Positions 1-5,188 of a stretch of 5,907 bases of DNA are shown piece by piece. The DNA comes from Amylibacter sp. (GTDB lineage Bacteria > Pseudomonadota > Alphaproteobacteria > Rhodobacterales > Rhodobacteraceae): the NCBI GenBank assembly GCA_027083485.1, contig JALWOO010000355.1:1-5907 (forward strand). Reading direction: 5' to 3'. Below the pieces are notes generated by a model. It ran no database searches, had not been told where the DNA came from, and saw only the letters and a list, made by a program, of their open reading frames with translations. Made by a program: the position numbers and the translations under genes. The stretch's first letter is position 1, and each line of letters opens with the position of its first letter.

Positions 1-405
1 GACGACAGCCAGATCCTGCGCGCAGCGGTGCTGTGCTTTCCGGCCAGCTGGACCCTGAGCGAAAAAATCAACCGCGATATGTTCGCCATCCATCAGCCGG
101 TTGACAGTTATGGCGAAGACATGGGCAAACGTGTGGGCCGCATGTTTCGCATGATCCGTCCGGAGCAACCGCTCTGGCGGGCCAACAATCTGGTGTATTC
201 CAACCCGGACCTGTTTCAGCCGCGCATAGAAGGGGAGGAAAGGATCATCAAGAGCGGCAAACGCTGGGTGCGGGTAGAACGCCAAGCCATGATGCGCCTG
301 CCCGAAAGCGGGGCGCTGGTGTTCGGGATACATACGTTTCAGGTGCCCTTGGACGTATTGAAGGAAGAAGAGGCCGCCGCGCTTTTGGCGGCGAAAGGAT
401 TATAG
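1..405 (+). CDS. DUF3445 / haem-dependent oxidative N-demethylase-like protein, C-terminal part
   Basis: The reading frame is open from the first base, so the N-terminus lies outside the window; 134 residues and a TAG stop are visible. Recognisable family features are FPASWTLSEKINRDM near visible residues 13-27, IHQPVDSYGEDM (about 30-41), the arginine-rich MGKRVGRMFRMIRPEQPLWR (about 41-60) and WVRVERQAMMRLPESGALVF (about 89-108). These match the C-terminal half of DUF3445 proteins, now often called the haem-dependent oxidative N-demethylase family, which includes the dimethylamine monooxygenase large subunit DmmA. Family members are usually about 250-300 residues, so roughly half is missing. 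The substrate cannot be told from this fragment, and no partner oxidoreductase subunit is in view. The protein is probably cytoplasmic. It converges on the Lrp-type gene, with a hairpin between them. The family call is from memory of the motifs; the demethylase role for this copy is inferred. Confidence 0.78.
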   Translation, partial: DDSQILRAAVLCFPASWTLSEKINRDMFAIHQPVDSYGEDMGKRVGRMFRMIRPEQPLWRANNLVYSNPDLFQPRIEGEERIIKSGKRWVRVERQAMMRLPESGALVFGIHTFQVPLDVLKEEEAAALLAAKGL

Positions 406-423
406 GGGGCTGTCTGCCCCCTA
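403..423. terminator. Stem-loop between convergent genes, starting in the stop codon
   Basis: TAGGGGGC (403-410) and GCCCCCTA (416-423) form a perfect 8-bp, very GC-rich stem with a five-base loop, TGTCT. The first three bases are the TAG stop of the DUF3445 gene. The hairpin lies about 32 nt beyond the stop of the converging Lrp-type gene, so it could serve transcripts from both sides. No T tract follows on either strand, so it is not a textbook intrinsic terminator. It may act as an RNA 3'-end stabiliser or a weak or Rho-assisted terminator. The structure is certain from sequence; the function is inferred. Confidence 0.6.
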
Positions 424-455
424 GGATCCCCGAAGGTATTTCCAGAAAATGAGAA

Positions 456-887
456 TCAGGGGGTTCGGTTTATTTTAGCGCTCAGGTGAATCAGGCTCTC
501 GGAGCTGCGCACGCCTTTGATGCCGCCAATTTCATCGAGAATTTCATCCAGCCGCGCGGTGCTGCGGGCTGCCACCTGTAATAGCAAATCAAAGCGGCCC
601 GAACTGGTGATGGCGCGCTCTACCTGTGTGATTTTACGCAAGTATTGCACCACCGCCGGTGCGCTGCGTGGGTCCAGTTGCAACAGCACGGTAGCGCGAA
701 TGCGGGTTTCGGATTCCGCCGCTCCGAGGCGTAGCGTATAGCCCGCAATCACGCCGCTGTTTTCCAGCCGTTCCAGACGGGTTTGTACCGTGGTACGGGC
801 GATGCCCAGCTTGCCTGCCAGTGTTGTGACCGGCAAGCGCGCGTTTTCGGCCAGCAGGCCAATCAGGCGACGGTCTAGTTCATCCAT
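456..887 (-). CDS. Lrp/AsnC-family transcriptional regulator
   Basis: A complete protein of 143 residues. It begins MDELDRRLIGLLAENARLPV, the usual start of the Lrp/AsnC winged helix-turn-helix; LAGKLGIARTTVQTRLERL (about residues 23-41) is the DNA-recognition region and GVIAGYTLRL (about 45-54) is the characteristic end of the domain. Residues from about 63 to 137 form the RAM ligand-binding and oligomerisation domain, with the typical GRFDLLLQVAARS stretch. Length is normal for a short AsnC-type member. No strong Shine-Dalgarno sequence is seen before the ATG. The gene is divergent from the PLP decarboxylase across a 112-nt gap, and such regulators usually control themselves and the divergent gene in response to an amino acid. 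By that logic the effector may be ornithine, lysine or a product of the decarboxylase. The family is certain; target and ligand are inference from position. Confidence 0.93.
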   Translation of the reverse strand: MDELDRRLIGLLAENARLPVTTLAGKLGIARTTVQTRLERLENSGVIAGYTLRLGAAESETRIRATVLLQLDPRSAPAVVQYLRKITQVERAITSSGRFDLLLQVAARSTARLDEILDEIGGIKGVRSSESLIHLSAKINRTP

Positions 888-999
888 TCAATTTGCCCAC
901 AATTACGTCATTATGCTCTGAACTATACCATAATTGCCCAAAAAGACGAGTCGTATTGTCATCTCGACAGGGCATCATCGGAAAAAACACAGGTGACGC
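888..999. promoter_or_regulatory. Divergent promoter/operator region between the Lrp-type gene and the decarboxylase
   Basis: This gap must hold promoters for both divergent genes. TTGCCCA occurs twice in direct orientation, at 893-899 and 934-940. With the flanks, ATTTGCCCACAA and AATTGCCCAAAA match at 10 of 12 positions. The copies are 41 bp apart, close to four helical turns. Between them lies an inverted repeat, ATTATG (910-915) and CATAAT (929-934), centred near 922. Lrp-family octamers wrap DNA and bind phased AT-rich imperfect palindromes, so these are plausible sites for the neighbouring regulator. I could not fix a convincing -35/-10 pair. The repeats are seen; the operator role is inferred. 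Confidence 0.42.
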
Positions 1000-2130
1000 A
1001 TGAAAAACGACAAAACCCTTTGGGCGGCTCCCTTTGATTTTCTGACCAGCCGTCAGCCGGACCGACCGGTTGCCTTTTTCTGTGCGCCGGTGCTGCACAA
1101 CATGGCCCAGCGGTTTTTGCGCGGCTTTGACGGGCTGGTCAGCTATGCGGTCAAGGCCAATGCGGATACGGCGGTGATTACCAATCTGCATGCGGCAGGG
1201 ATCAAGGCATTTGATGTGGCTTCGCCGGTGGAAATCGATCTGGTCCGTTCGCTGGCCCCTTTGGCAGCGGTGCATTACAACAATCCGGTGCGCTCGCGCA
1301 GCGAGATCGCCCATGCGGTGGATGCCGGGGTGATGTCCTGGTCTGTGGACAGCCTGAGCGAATTTGCCAAACTGGCCGCTTTGGTGCCGCAAGGGGCAGA
1401 AATTTCCGTGCGTTTGAGGTTGCCGATCAAAGGGGCGGCCTATGATTTTGGCGAGAAATTCGGCACGGATACGACGCTGGCGGCAGAGCTGTTGCAAAAG
1501 GTGAAAGCCGCCGGTTTCATTCCGTCAATGACCTTTCATCCGGGCACGCAATGTCATGATCCCGAAATCTGGGTACGCTATATCCAGACATGCGCCAAAG
1601 TGGCGGCGCAAGCCGGCGTGACCCTGCACCGTTTGAATGTGGGCGGCGGTTTTCCGGCGCGGCGTTCCGGTCGGGAGGCAGATCTTGACCCTATTTTCAA
1701 CGCCATTTCAGAGGCCGCAACCACAGCCTTTGCCAAACGGCCGCAACTGGTCTGCGAGCCGGGGCGCGCCATGGTGTCGGATGCGTTTTCACTGGCCAGC
1801 CGCGTCAAGGCAATCCATGACAACGGTGCGGTGTATCTGAACGACGGGATTTACGGCGGCCTAACCGAATTTCGCGACCTGAACAACAACCATGAATTTG
1901 TCGCCCTGTCGCCAGACGGAGACATCCGGCACGGCAAAGCCCAAGCGCGCGCGGTGTTCGGGCCGACCTGCGATTCACTGGACAAGCTGCCCGCGCCCCT
2001 GCCCCTGCCCGGTGATCTGCAAGAGGAAGACTATCTGTTGTTTGCCGGCATGGGAGCCTATGTGAATGCCACCTGCACACGTTTCAACGGCTATGGCGAC
2101 ATTCAGACAGTTATGGTTGGTAGCCTTTAA
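1000..2130 (+). CDS. Fold-III PLP-dependent ornithine/lysine decarboxylase
   Basis: A 376-residue protein of the alanine-racemase-fold (group IV) decarboxylases, making putrescine from ornithine or cadaverine from lysine in the cytoplasm. Visible landmarks are YAVKAN (49-54) with Lys52 as the Schiff-base lysine, FDVAS (71-75), TFHPGTQC (178-185) with the cofactor-stacking histidine His180, the phosphate-binding VGGGF (214-218), CEPGR (252-256), GPTCDSLD (321-328) with the active-site Cys324-Asp325 contributed across the dimer, and GAY...FNG (352-364). GPTCDSLD is the form found in ornithine/lysine decarboxylases rather than in diaminopimelate decarboxylases, and I see no carboxynorspermidine decarboxylase signature. 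Length fits compact bacterial members, shorter than the eukaryotic enzyme. The start is the ATG after AGGTGA at 991-996, a short spacing. It is divergent from the Lrp-type regulator, and its TAA overlaps the apt stop. Ornithine is the more likely substrate, but sequence alone does not settle ornithine versus lysine. Confidence 0.9.
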   Translation: MKNDKTLWAAPFDFLTSRQPDRPVAFFCAPVLHNMAQRFLRGFDGLVSYAVKANADTAVITNLHAAGIKAFDVASPVEIDLVRSLAPLAAVHYNNPVRSRSEIAHAVDAGVMSWSVDSLSEFAKLAALVPQGAEISVRLRLPIKGAAYDFGEKFGTDTTLAAELLQKVKAAGFIPSMTFHPGTQCHDPEIWVRYIQTCAKVAAQAGVTLHRLNVGGGFPARRSGREADLDPIFNAISEAATTAFAKRPQLVCEPGRAMVSDAFSLASRVKAIHDNGAVYLNDGIYGGLTEFRDLNNNHEFVALSPDGDIRHGKAQARAVFGPTCDSLDKLPAPLPLPGDLQEEDYLLFAGMGAYVNATCTRFNGYGDIQTVMVGSL

Positions 2131-2657
2131 GCGCCTTCGAATTCGCACAGAACATTGACATCGAGGCCTTGTTCTTCAAGCACCTTGCGCCCGCCCAATT
2201 CCGGCAGATCAATGATAAAGCTGGTGGAAACGATATTGCCGCCCAGCCGTTTGATCAGACGCACACCGGCCGCGGCGGTGCCGCCTGTGGCCAGCAGATC
2301 ATCCACCACAAGAATATTTTCGCCTTCGCTGATGGCGTCGTCATGGATTTCCATCACGGCCTCGCCATACTCAAGGGTGTAGGCCTCTGAAATCACTGCG
2401 CCGGGCAGCTTGCCTTTTTTGCGGATCGGCACAAAGCCCACGGTCAGCTGATGGGCAATCGCGCCGCCAAGGATAAAGCCGCGTGCTTCCAGCCCGACGA
2501 CCTTGTCGATTTGCATGCCCGCATAGGGGTGCAACATCTGGTCGATCGCCATGCGAAACCCGCGCGGATCGGCAAACAGGGTGGTCACATCGCGGAACAT
2601 GATTCCCTCGTGCGGGAAATCGACGATGGTGCGGATATAATCTTTGACGCTTTTCAT
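2127..2657 (-). CDS. apt: Adenine phosphoribosyltransferase
   Basis: Converts adenine and PRPP to AMP and pyrophosphate in one-step purine salvage, in the cytoplasm. From the chosen start the protein is 176 residues, normal for bacterial Apt. It shows [13 protein letters not shown] (13-25), the adenine-pocket motif [12 protein letters not shown] (53-64), [11 protein letters not shown] (76-86) with the basic residues of the flexible-loop region, YTLEYG (93-98), and the PRPP-binding loop [14 protein letters not shown] (115-128). The ATG at 2657 is preferred because AAGGA (2664-2668 on this strand) lies six bases upstream and the protein then begins [15 protein letters not shown], as in the family. 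An in-frame start at 2717 would add 20 residues without family resemblance. The ABM-fold gene lies 72 nt upstream in the same direction. The stop overlaps the convergent decarboxylase stop by 4 nt. All key motifs are intact, so activity is expected. Confidence 0.97.
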   Translation of the reverse strand: MKSVKDYIRTIVDFPHEGIMFRDVTTLFADPRGFRMAIDQMLHPYAGMQIDKVVGLEARGFILGGAIAHQLTVGFVPIRKKGKLPGAVISEAYTLEYGEAVMEIHDDAISEGENILVVDDLLATGGTAAAGVRLIKRLGGNIVSTSFIIDLPELGGRKVLEEQGLDVNVLCEFEGA

Positions 2658-2697
2658 AGGTTTTCCTTGGATTCGACGTTCGGGCGCCGCTTTAACG

Positions 2698-2727
2698 CGG
2701 TTTTGCCACGCCGTCACCTGAAAACCG
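2698..2727. repeat. Inverted repeat in the spacer between the ABM-fold gene and apt
   Basis: CGGTTTT (2698-2704) and AAAACCG (2721-2727) are perfect 7-base inverted copies separated by 16 bases. The structure sits at the start of the 72-nt spacer, right after the ABM stop, and could form a stem-loop in a joint ABM-apt transcript. A second small hairpin, CCGC-TTTAAC-GCGG (2687-2700), overlaps one arm, so the two are mutually exclusive. On the minus strand neither is followed by a T tract, so read-through into apt is plausible. Role unknown. Confidence 0.35.
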
Positions 2728-2729
2728 TT

Positions 2730-3056
2730 TTATTCTGCGTCCACGCTGACAATCACATCATACATGACCGGCTTGAAGGATTTGCAAAGCTCCGCGAATT
2801 TGGCGTTATAGGCCTGCATTTCCGCGCTGCGGGTCATGGCCTGAAAATCGTCGCGCGTTGCCCATTGCGTATAGTTTGCAATCCGGGTTTGTGCATCGTT
2901 TACATGCATCGCGCCGCCGACAAAACCGGGCTGGTGGCGCACGAATTCATGGCAGGCTTCCTTGAGCTTCTCTACCAGATCGTGAAAATTATCCGGAGCC
3001 ACATCATAAGTGGTGATCACCGTTTGAAGGTTGGAGTCTTGTGATATTACGGGCAT
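2730..3056 (-). CDS. ABM (antibiotic biosynthesis monooxygenase)-fold protein, putative quinol-monooxygenase-like
   Basis: A small protein of 108 residues with the dimeric ferredoxin-like ABM fold. The strand-helix pattern is TVITTYDVAPD (12-22), then a helix with LVEKLKEACHEFVRHQPGFV (27-46), GGAMHVNDAQTRIANYTQWA (47-66), where the NYTQW motif is typical, then DDFQAMTRSAEMQAYNAKFA (69-88), and a last strand VMYDVIVSV (97-105). The ATG at 3056 is chosen because a near-perfect AGGAGG (CCTCCT at 3064-3069 on the top strand) lies seven bases upstream; an earlier in-frame start at 3086 would place that sequence inside the gene. The family includes cofactor-free oxygenases such as YgiN and many members of unknown role, so the substrate cannot be named. 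It has no signal peptide. It lies upstream of apt in the same direction, possibly co-transcribed, although no functional link is obvious. Confidence 0.82.
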   Translation of the reverse strand: MPVISQDSNLQTVITTYDVAPDNFHDLVEKLKEACHEFVRHQPGFVGGAMHVNDAQTRIANYTQWATRDDFQAMTRSAEMQAYNAKFAELCKSFKPVMYDVIVSVDAE

Positions 3057-3078
3057 TTTTTGTCCTCCTTGCCGGTAG

Positions 3079-3108
3079 ATTAGCAAGTCTTCCCCCCAAG
3101 GCCAACAA
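3079..3108 (-). promoter_or_regulatory. Candidate sigma-70-type promoter for the ABM-fold gene
   Basis: Read on the minus strand, TTGTTG (3103-3108) is followed 18 bases later by GCTAAT (3079-3084), each matching four of six consensus positions. The -10-like element is about 22 nt upstream of the translation start and ends about 10 nt before the Shine-Dalgarno sequence, which would give a short leader. An alternative -35, TTGGCC (3100-3105), overlaps. This is pattern matching only and is weak. Confidence 0.25.
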
Positions 3109-3319
3109 AATTACCCGTCCCGCGCGTGTTTGCCCCGTTTTTCTGTGATCGTGCTTCGGGAGGCGCCTTTTCGCACGAGTCCTTTGTACCCACAAAACCT
3201 GACAACCAGCGACCGCTTGGACAAAAAACCGCCCATGACCCTGAATTATTACCGTTTCGTAACCAAAGCGTGCTAATTGTTTTCTTGGAAAGCTCTGGAA
3301 ACATGCACAAACTGGATTC
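3087..3319. other. Non-coding region between divergent ABM-fold and DUF2235 genes
   Basis: This stretch, most of a 263-nt gap between divergent genes, has no supported gene. Small open frames on both strands here give no family-like protein. It should contain promoters in both directions. One modest inverted repeat is present: TCGTGC (3149-3154) and GCACGA (3173-3178) around an 18-nt loop that itself contains the palindrome AGGCGCCT (3161-3168). TTACCG (3249-3254) with GCTAAT (3272-3277), 17 bases apart, is a weak candidate promoter for the rightward gene. No Shine-Dalgarno match is clear before the DUF2235 ATG. No RNA family is recognised. Confidence 0.5.
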
Positions 3320-4318
3320 ATGAATACGCGCCCCCCTCATAAGCATTTCATCGTCATTGATGGCACCCAAAGCAACCTTCGCGAGGGCACGGAAACCAAC
3401 GCGGGGCTATTGTATAAACTGCTGAAAGAGGCCTGCCCCAAGGATAGCGCCACGCTCTGGTATCATCCGGGCATTCAGGGGCACGGTTTCTGGAACGCGG
3501 TCACCATTGCCAGCGGCTGGGGCATCAATGAAATGATCAAAGGCGCGTTTGGCCAGCTTTGCCAGCATTACCGCCCCGGTGACAAAATCTATCTGTTCGG
3601 CTTTTCCCGCGGGGCCTATGCGGTGCGCTCGGTGGCCGGCATGATCAACCATCTGGGCCTTGTGCGCCAAAGCAGCGCCCGCCGGCAAAAGGTGAATATG
3701 GCCTTCCGGCTCTATGAACAACAGATTTTCGGCCCCGCGCTTGAGACCTTTCGTGATTTGCATTGCCATCGGGATGTGGAAATCGAAATGATCGGCGTCT
3801 GGGACACGGTCAAGGCCCTTGGCCTGCCCTATCCACTGCTGACCTATCTGGCCCCGATGGCCACGGATTTTCACGATACGCGCGTGTGCAAACCCGTGTT
3901 GAATGCGTTTCACGCTCTGGCGCTGGACGAGGACCGAACCGCATTTTGCCCTGTTATGTGGGATACGGAACCGAATTGGCGCGGGCATCTGGAACAGGCG
4001 TGGTTTGCGGGCGCACATGCGGATATTGGCGGTCATATCGCGAAAAAATCCGACAGTCGGGGCCTGTCCAATATTCCTTTGGTGTGGATGCTGGAGCGGG
4101 CCGAAATCTGTGGCATCACCCTGCCCAATCACTGGCGCGACCGGTTTCCTTGTGATCCGAATGCCCCGGCAATGGGCAACCGCAGCGGCATTGCGCGATT
4201 CTTTTTGCTGCGAAAACCGCGTGTTGTCGGCGAGAAGCCGGGCGAGTACATCCATAATTCAGTGGCCAAGCGGCACAGCAAACGCCTGGCCACCCCGCCC
4301 ATGCGACCGGCCCAATAG
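3320..4318 (+). CDS. DUF2235-family alpha/beta-hydrolase (phospholipase-like)
   Basis: A 332-residue protein covering essentially one DUF2235 domain. It opens with the strand and acidic motif FIVIDGTQSN (10-19; the family usually has DGTWN). Next come YRPGDKIYLFGFSRGAYAVR (84-103) with the GxSxG nucleophile Ser96, MIGVWDTV (157-164) with Asp162, the conserved ALDEDRTAFCPVMW (201-214), and WFAGAHADIGG (228-238) with His233; Ser96, Asp162 and His233 are the likely catalytic triad. IHNSVAKR (311-318) matches the family's usual C-terminal IHxSVxxR element. Some family members are type VI secretion phospholipase effectors, but here there is no signal peptide, no membrane segment and no VgrG, PAAR or immunity-like neighbour. 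A cytoplasmic lipid or ester hydrolase of unknown substrate is the safest reading. The start codon lacks a good ribosome-binding site, but no better in-frame ATG is seen nearby and the domain begins directly after it. It is monocistronic in appearance, followed by a terminator-like structure. Confidence 0.87.
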   Translation: MNTRPPHKHFIVIDGTQSNLREGTETNAGLLYKLLKEACPKDSATLWYHPGIQGHGFWNAVTIASGWGINEMIKGAFGQLCQHYRPGDKIYLFGFSRGAYAVRSVAGMINHLGLVRQSSARRQKVNMAFRLYEQQIFGPALETFRDLHCHRDVEIEMIGVWDTVKALGLPYPLLTYLAPMATDFHDTRVCKPVLNAFHALALDEDRTAFCPVMWDTEPNWRGHLEQAWFAGAHADIGGHIAKKSDSRGLSNIPLVWMLERAEICGITLPNHWRDRFPCDPNAPAMGNRSGIARFFLLRKPRVVGEKPGEYIHNSVAKRHSKRLATPPMRPAQ

Positions 4319-4339
4319 CCCTTGAACCGGTGCATTTTT
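4301..4339 (+). terminator. Probable intrinsic terminator of the DUF2235 gene
   Basis: ATGC-G-ACCGG (4301-4310) can pair with CCGGTGCAT (4327-4335) as a nine-base-pair stem with one bulged G at 4305 and a 16-nt loop. A run of T bases (4335-4339) follows directly. The TAG stop codon (4316-4318) lies in the loop. The bulge and large loop make it imperfect, but the stem followed by a T run in the right place and orientation supports a Rho-independent terminator separating this gene from the methyltransferase-like gene. Confidence 0.5.
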
Positions 4340-4441
4340 CCAACAACTACCTGACACCTTGAAATTCTCGGGGCAATTCCCCTTGGCAGTCGTTGCAGCC
4401 CTTGGCCTTTTGTGCCACAACAGCGGTCATACGCAATATAC

Positions 4442-4456
4442 ATTCCCCGGGGGAAT
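4442..4456 (+). promoter_or_regulatory. Perfect palindrome overlapping the ribosome-binding region of the methyltransferase-like gene
   Basis: ATTCCCC (4442-4448) and GGGGAAT (4450-4456) are perfect inverted copies around one central G. The right arm supplies the only purine-rich, Shine-Dalgarno-like stretch (GGGGGAA, 4449-4455), ending five bases before the ATG at 4461. In RNA the arms could form a five-base-pair stem with a five-base loop that hides this site. In DNA it could be a dimeric repressor site, since a TATACAT stretch (4437-4443) that might serve as a -10 element abuts it. A related GGGG-CAATT-CCCC hairpin lies upstream at 4370-4382. The palindrome is seen; both roles are inferred. 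Confidence 0.4.
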
Positions 4457-4460
4457 CGAA

Positions 4461-5117
4461 ATGATCGACTTCGCAACGGCACGCACGACCATGGTAGACT
4501 GTCAGGTGCGCCCTTCCGACGTAACCAAATATCCAATCATCGAAGCCTTGCTCGCCATCCCGCGCGAGGAATTCGTGCCAGAGCAGCGCAAAGCCGTTGC
4601 CTATAGCGGCGCGCATCTGGATCTGGGGGCCGGACGGGTTTTGCTCGACGCCCGCACATTCGCCAAGATGCTGGAAGCCGCCAACATTCAGCCGGACGAA
4701 ATGGTTCTGGATCTGGGCTGCGGTCTTGGCTATTCCAGCGCCATTATTGCCCATATGGCCGAGGCGGTTATCTGCGTTGAGGAAAACGGGGAACTGGCCG
4801 CAGAGGCAACAAACATCCTTGCGGCAAATTCGGTTGATAATGCAGTGGTTATCACCGCCCCCTTGACCGAGGGTGCGCCAAAGCATGGCCCTTACGATGT
4901 AATCATCACCGAGGGCGCAGTTGAAGATATTCCGGATGCACTGCTGAGCCAGATCAAAGAAGGCGGACGGATCGTAACTATTGTCGTTCAGGGAAACCGT
5001 GGCGATTGTATGGTCGGCTTTAAACACGGCGACCAGATCGATTGGCGCCGGTCTTTTGCGGCAACTGCGCCCGTTTTGGCGGGCTTTGAAAAAAAGCCGA
5101 AATTCAAATTTAATTAA
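4461..5117 (+). CDS. Protein-L-isoaspartate O-methyltransferase-family protein (divergent)
   Basis: A 218-residue cytoplasmic SAM-dependent methyltransferase. Family features are MVDCQVRPSDV (11-21), IPREEFVPEQRKAVAYS (33-49), the SAM-binding VLDLGCGLGYSSA (82-94), acidic VEEN (106-109) for the ribose hydroxyls, GPYDVIITEGAVEDIP (143-158), and LLSQIKEGGRIVTIV (161-175). Canonical Pcm enzymes repair isoaspartyl residues and carry a GQTISQP active-site loop; here the equivalent stretch is GAGRVLLDARTFAKML (56-71), with no TIS motif, and the HGDG element after the SAM site is also replaced. Isoaspartyl repair is therefore uncertain. The ATG at 4461 is chosen because the protein then begins like related alphaproteobacterial proteins; a longer frame from a TTG at 4359 adds a spurious signal-peptide-like leader. 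The gene lies 71 nt upstream of tolC, an order I recall as common in Rhodobacterales. Confidence 0.85.
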   Translation: MIDFATARTTMVDCQVRPSDVTKYPIIEALLAIPREEFVPEQRKAVAYSGAHLDLGAGRVLLDARTFAKMLEAANIQPDEMVLDLGCGLGYSSAIIAHMAEAVICVEENGELAAEATNILAANSVDNAVVITAPLTEGAPKHGPYDVIITEGAVEDIPDALLSQIKEGGRIVTIVVQGNRGDCMVGFKHGDQIDWRRSFAATAPVLAGFEKKPKFKFN

Positions 5118-5118
5118 C

Positions 5119-5164
5119 CTTGTTCGGTTTGAGCGGCGGTATATCTTGTACTGTCGGGAACAAG
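5119..5164 (+). promoter_or_regulatory. Inverted repeat and weak promoter candidate in the spacer before tolC
   Basis: CTTGTTC (5119-5125) and GAACAAG (5158-5164) are perfect 7-base inverted copies with a 32-base gap. Between them lies an AT-rich core, TATATCTT (5140-5147). TTGTTC (5120-5125) with TATCTT (5142-5147), 16 bases apart, is a possible though weak -35/-10 pair that would start tolC transcription independently of the upstream gene. The arms could be a regulator site flanking the promoter or the ends of a leader stem-loop. No T tract follows. Functional status unknown. Confidence 0.3.
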
Positions 5165-5188
5165 AACGATGAAATCGAGGGAAGATTA

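Noticed and set aside
880..1497. A 205-codon minus-strand frame across the lrp-decarboxylase gap and the start of the decarboxylase
   Set aside because: It is antisense to well-conserved decarboxylase motifs, its product is rich in Arg, His and Gln with no recognisable fold, and it spans the promoter region.
2658..2717. Twenty-residue N-terminal extension of Apt from an upstream start
   Set aside because: The ATG at 2657 has a well-placed AAGGA sequence and gives the usual Apt N-terminus; the extension has no family resemblance and runs through the inter-gene repeats.
2451..3044. A 197-codon plus-strand frame opposite apt and the ABM-fold gene
   Set aside because: It is antisense to two recognised genes and their spacer; no family resemblance is seen.
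3057..3086. Ten-residue extension of the ABM-fold protein
   Set aside because: It would place the strong AGGAGG ribosome-binding sequence inside the coding region; the ATG at 3056 is correctly spaced from it.
3126..3323. A 65-codon frame ending in ATGA overlap with the DUF2235 start
   Set aside because: The overlap resembles translational coupling, but the frame starts with GTG without a ribosome-binding site and has no domain-like pattern; it is probably chance.
3080..3370. A 96-codon minus-strand frame upstream of the ABM-fold gene
   Set aside because: It starts inside the conserved N-terminus of the DUF2235 gene on the other strand and its product has no recognisable character.
3407..4255. 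Long 282-codon open frame antisense to the DUF2235 gene
   Set aside because: The sense strand encodes a clear conserved hydrolase; the antisense product shows no domain and is explained by the codon bias of a GC-rich gene.
4359..4460. Apparent signal-peptide-like N-terminal extension of the methyltransferase-like gene
   Set aside because: It depends on a TTG start without a ribosome-binding site, the family is cytoplasmic, and the family-like N-terminus begins exactly at the ATG at 4461. The hydrophobic stretch is a chance translation of the leader.
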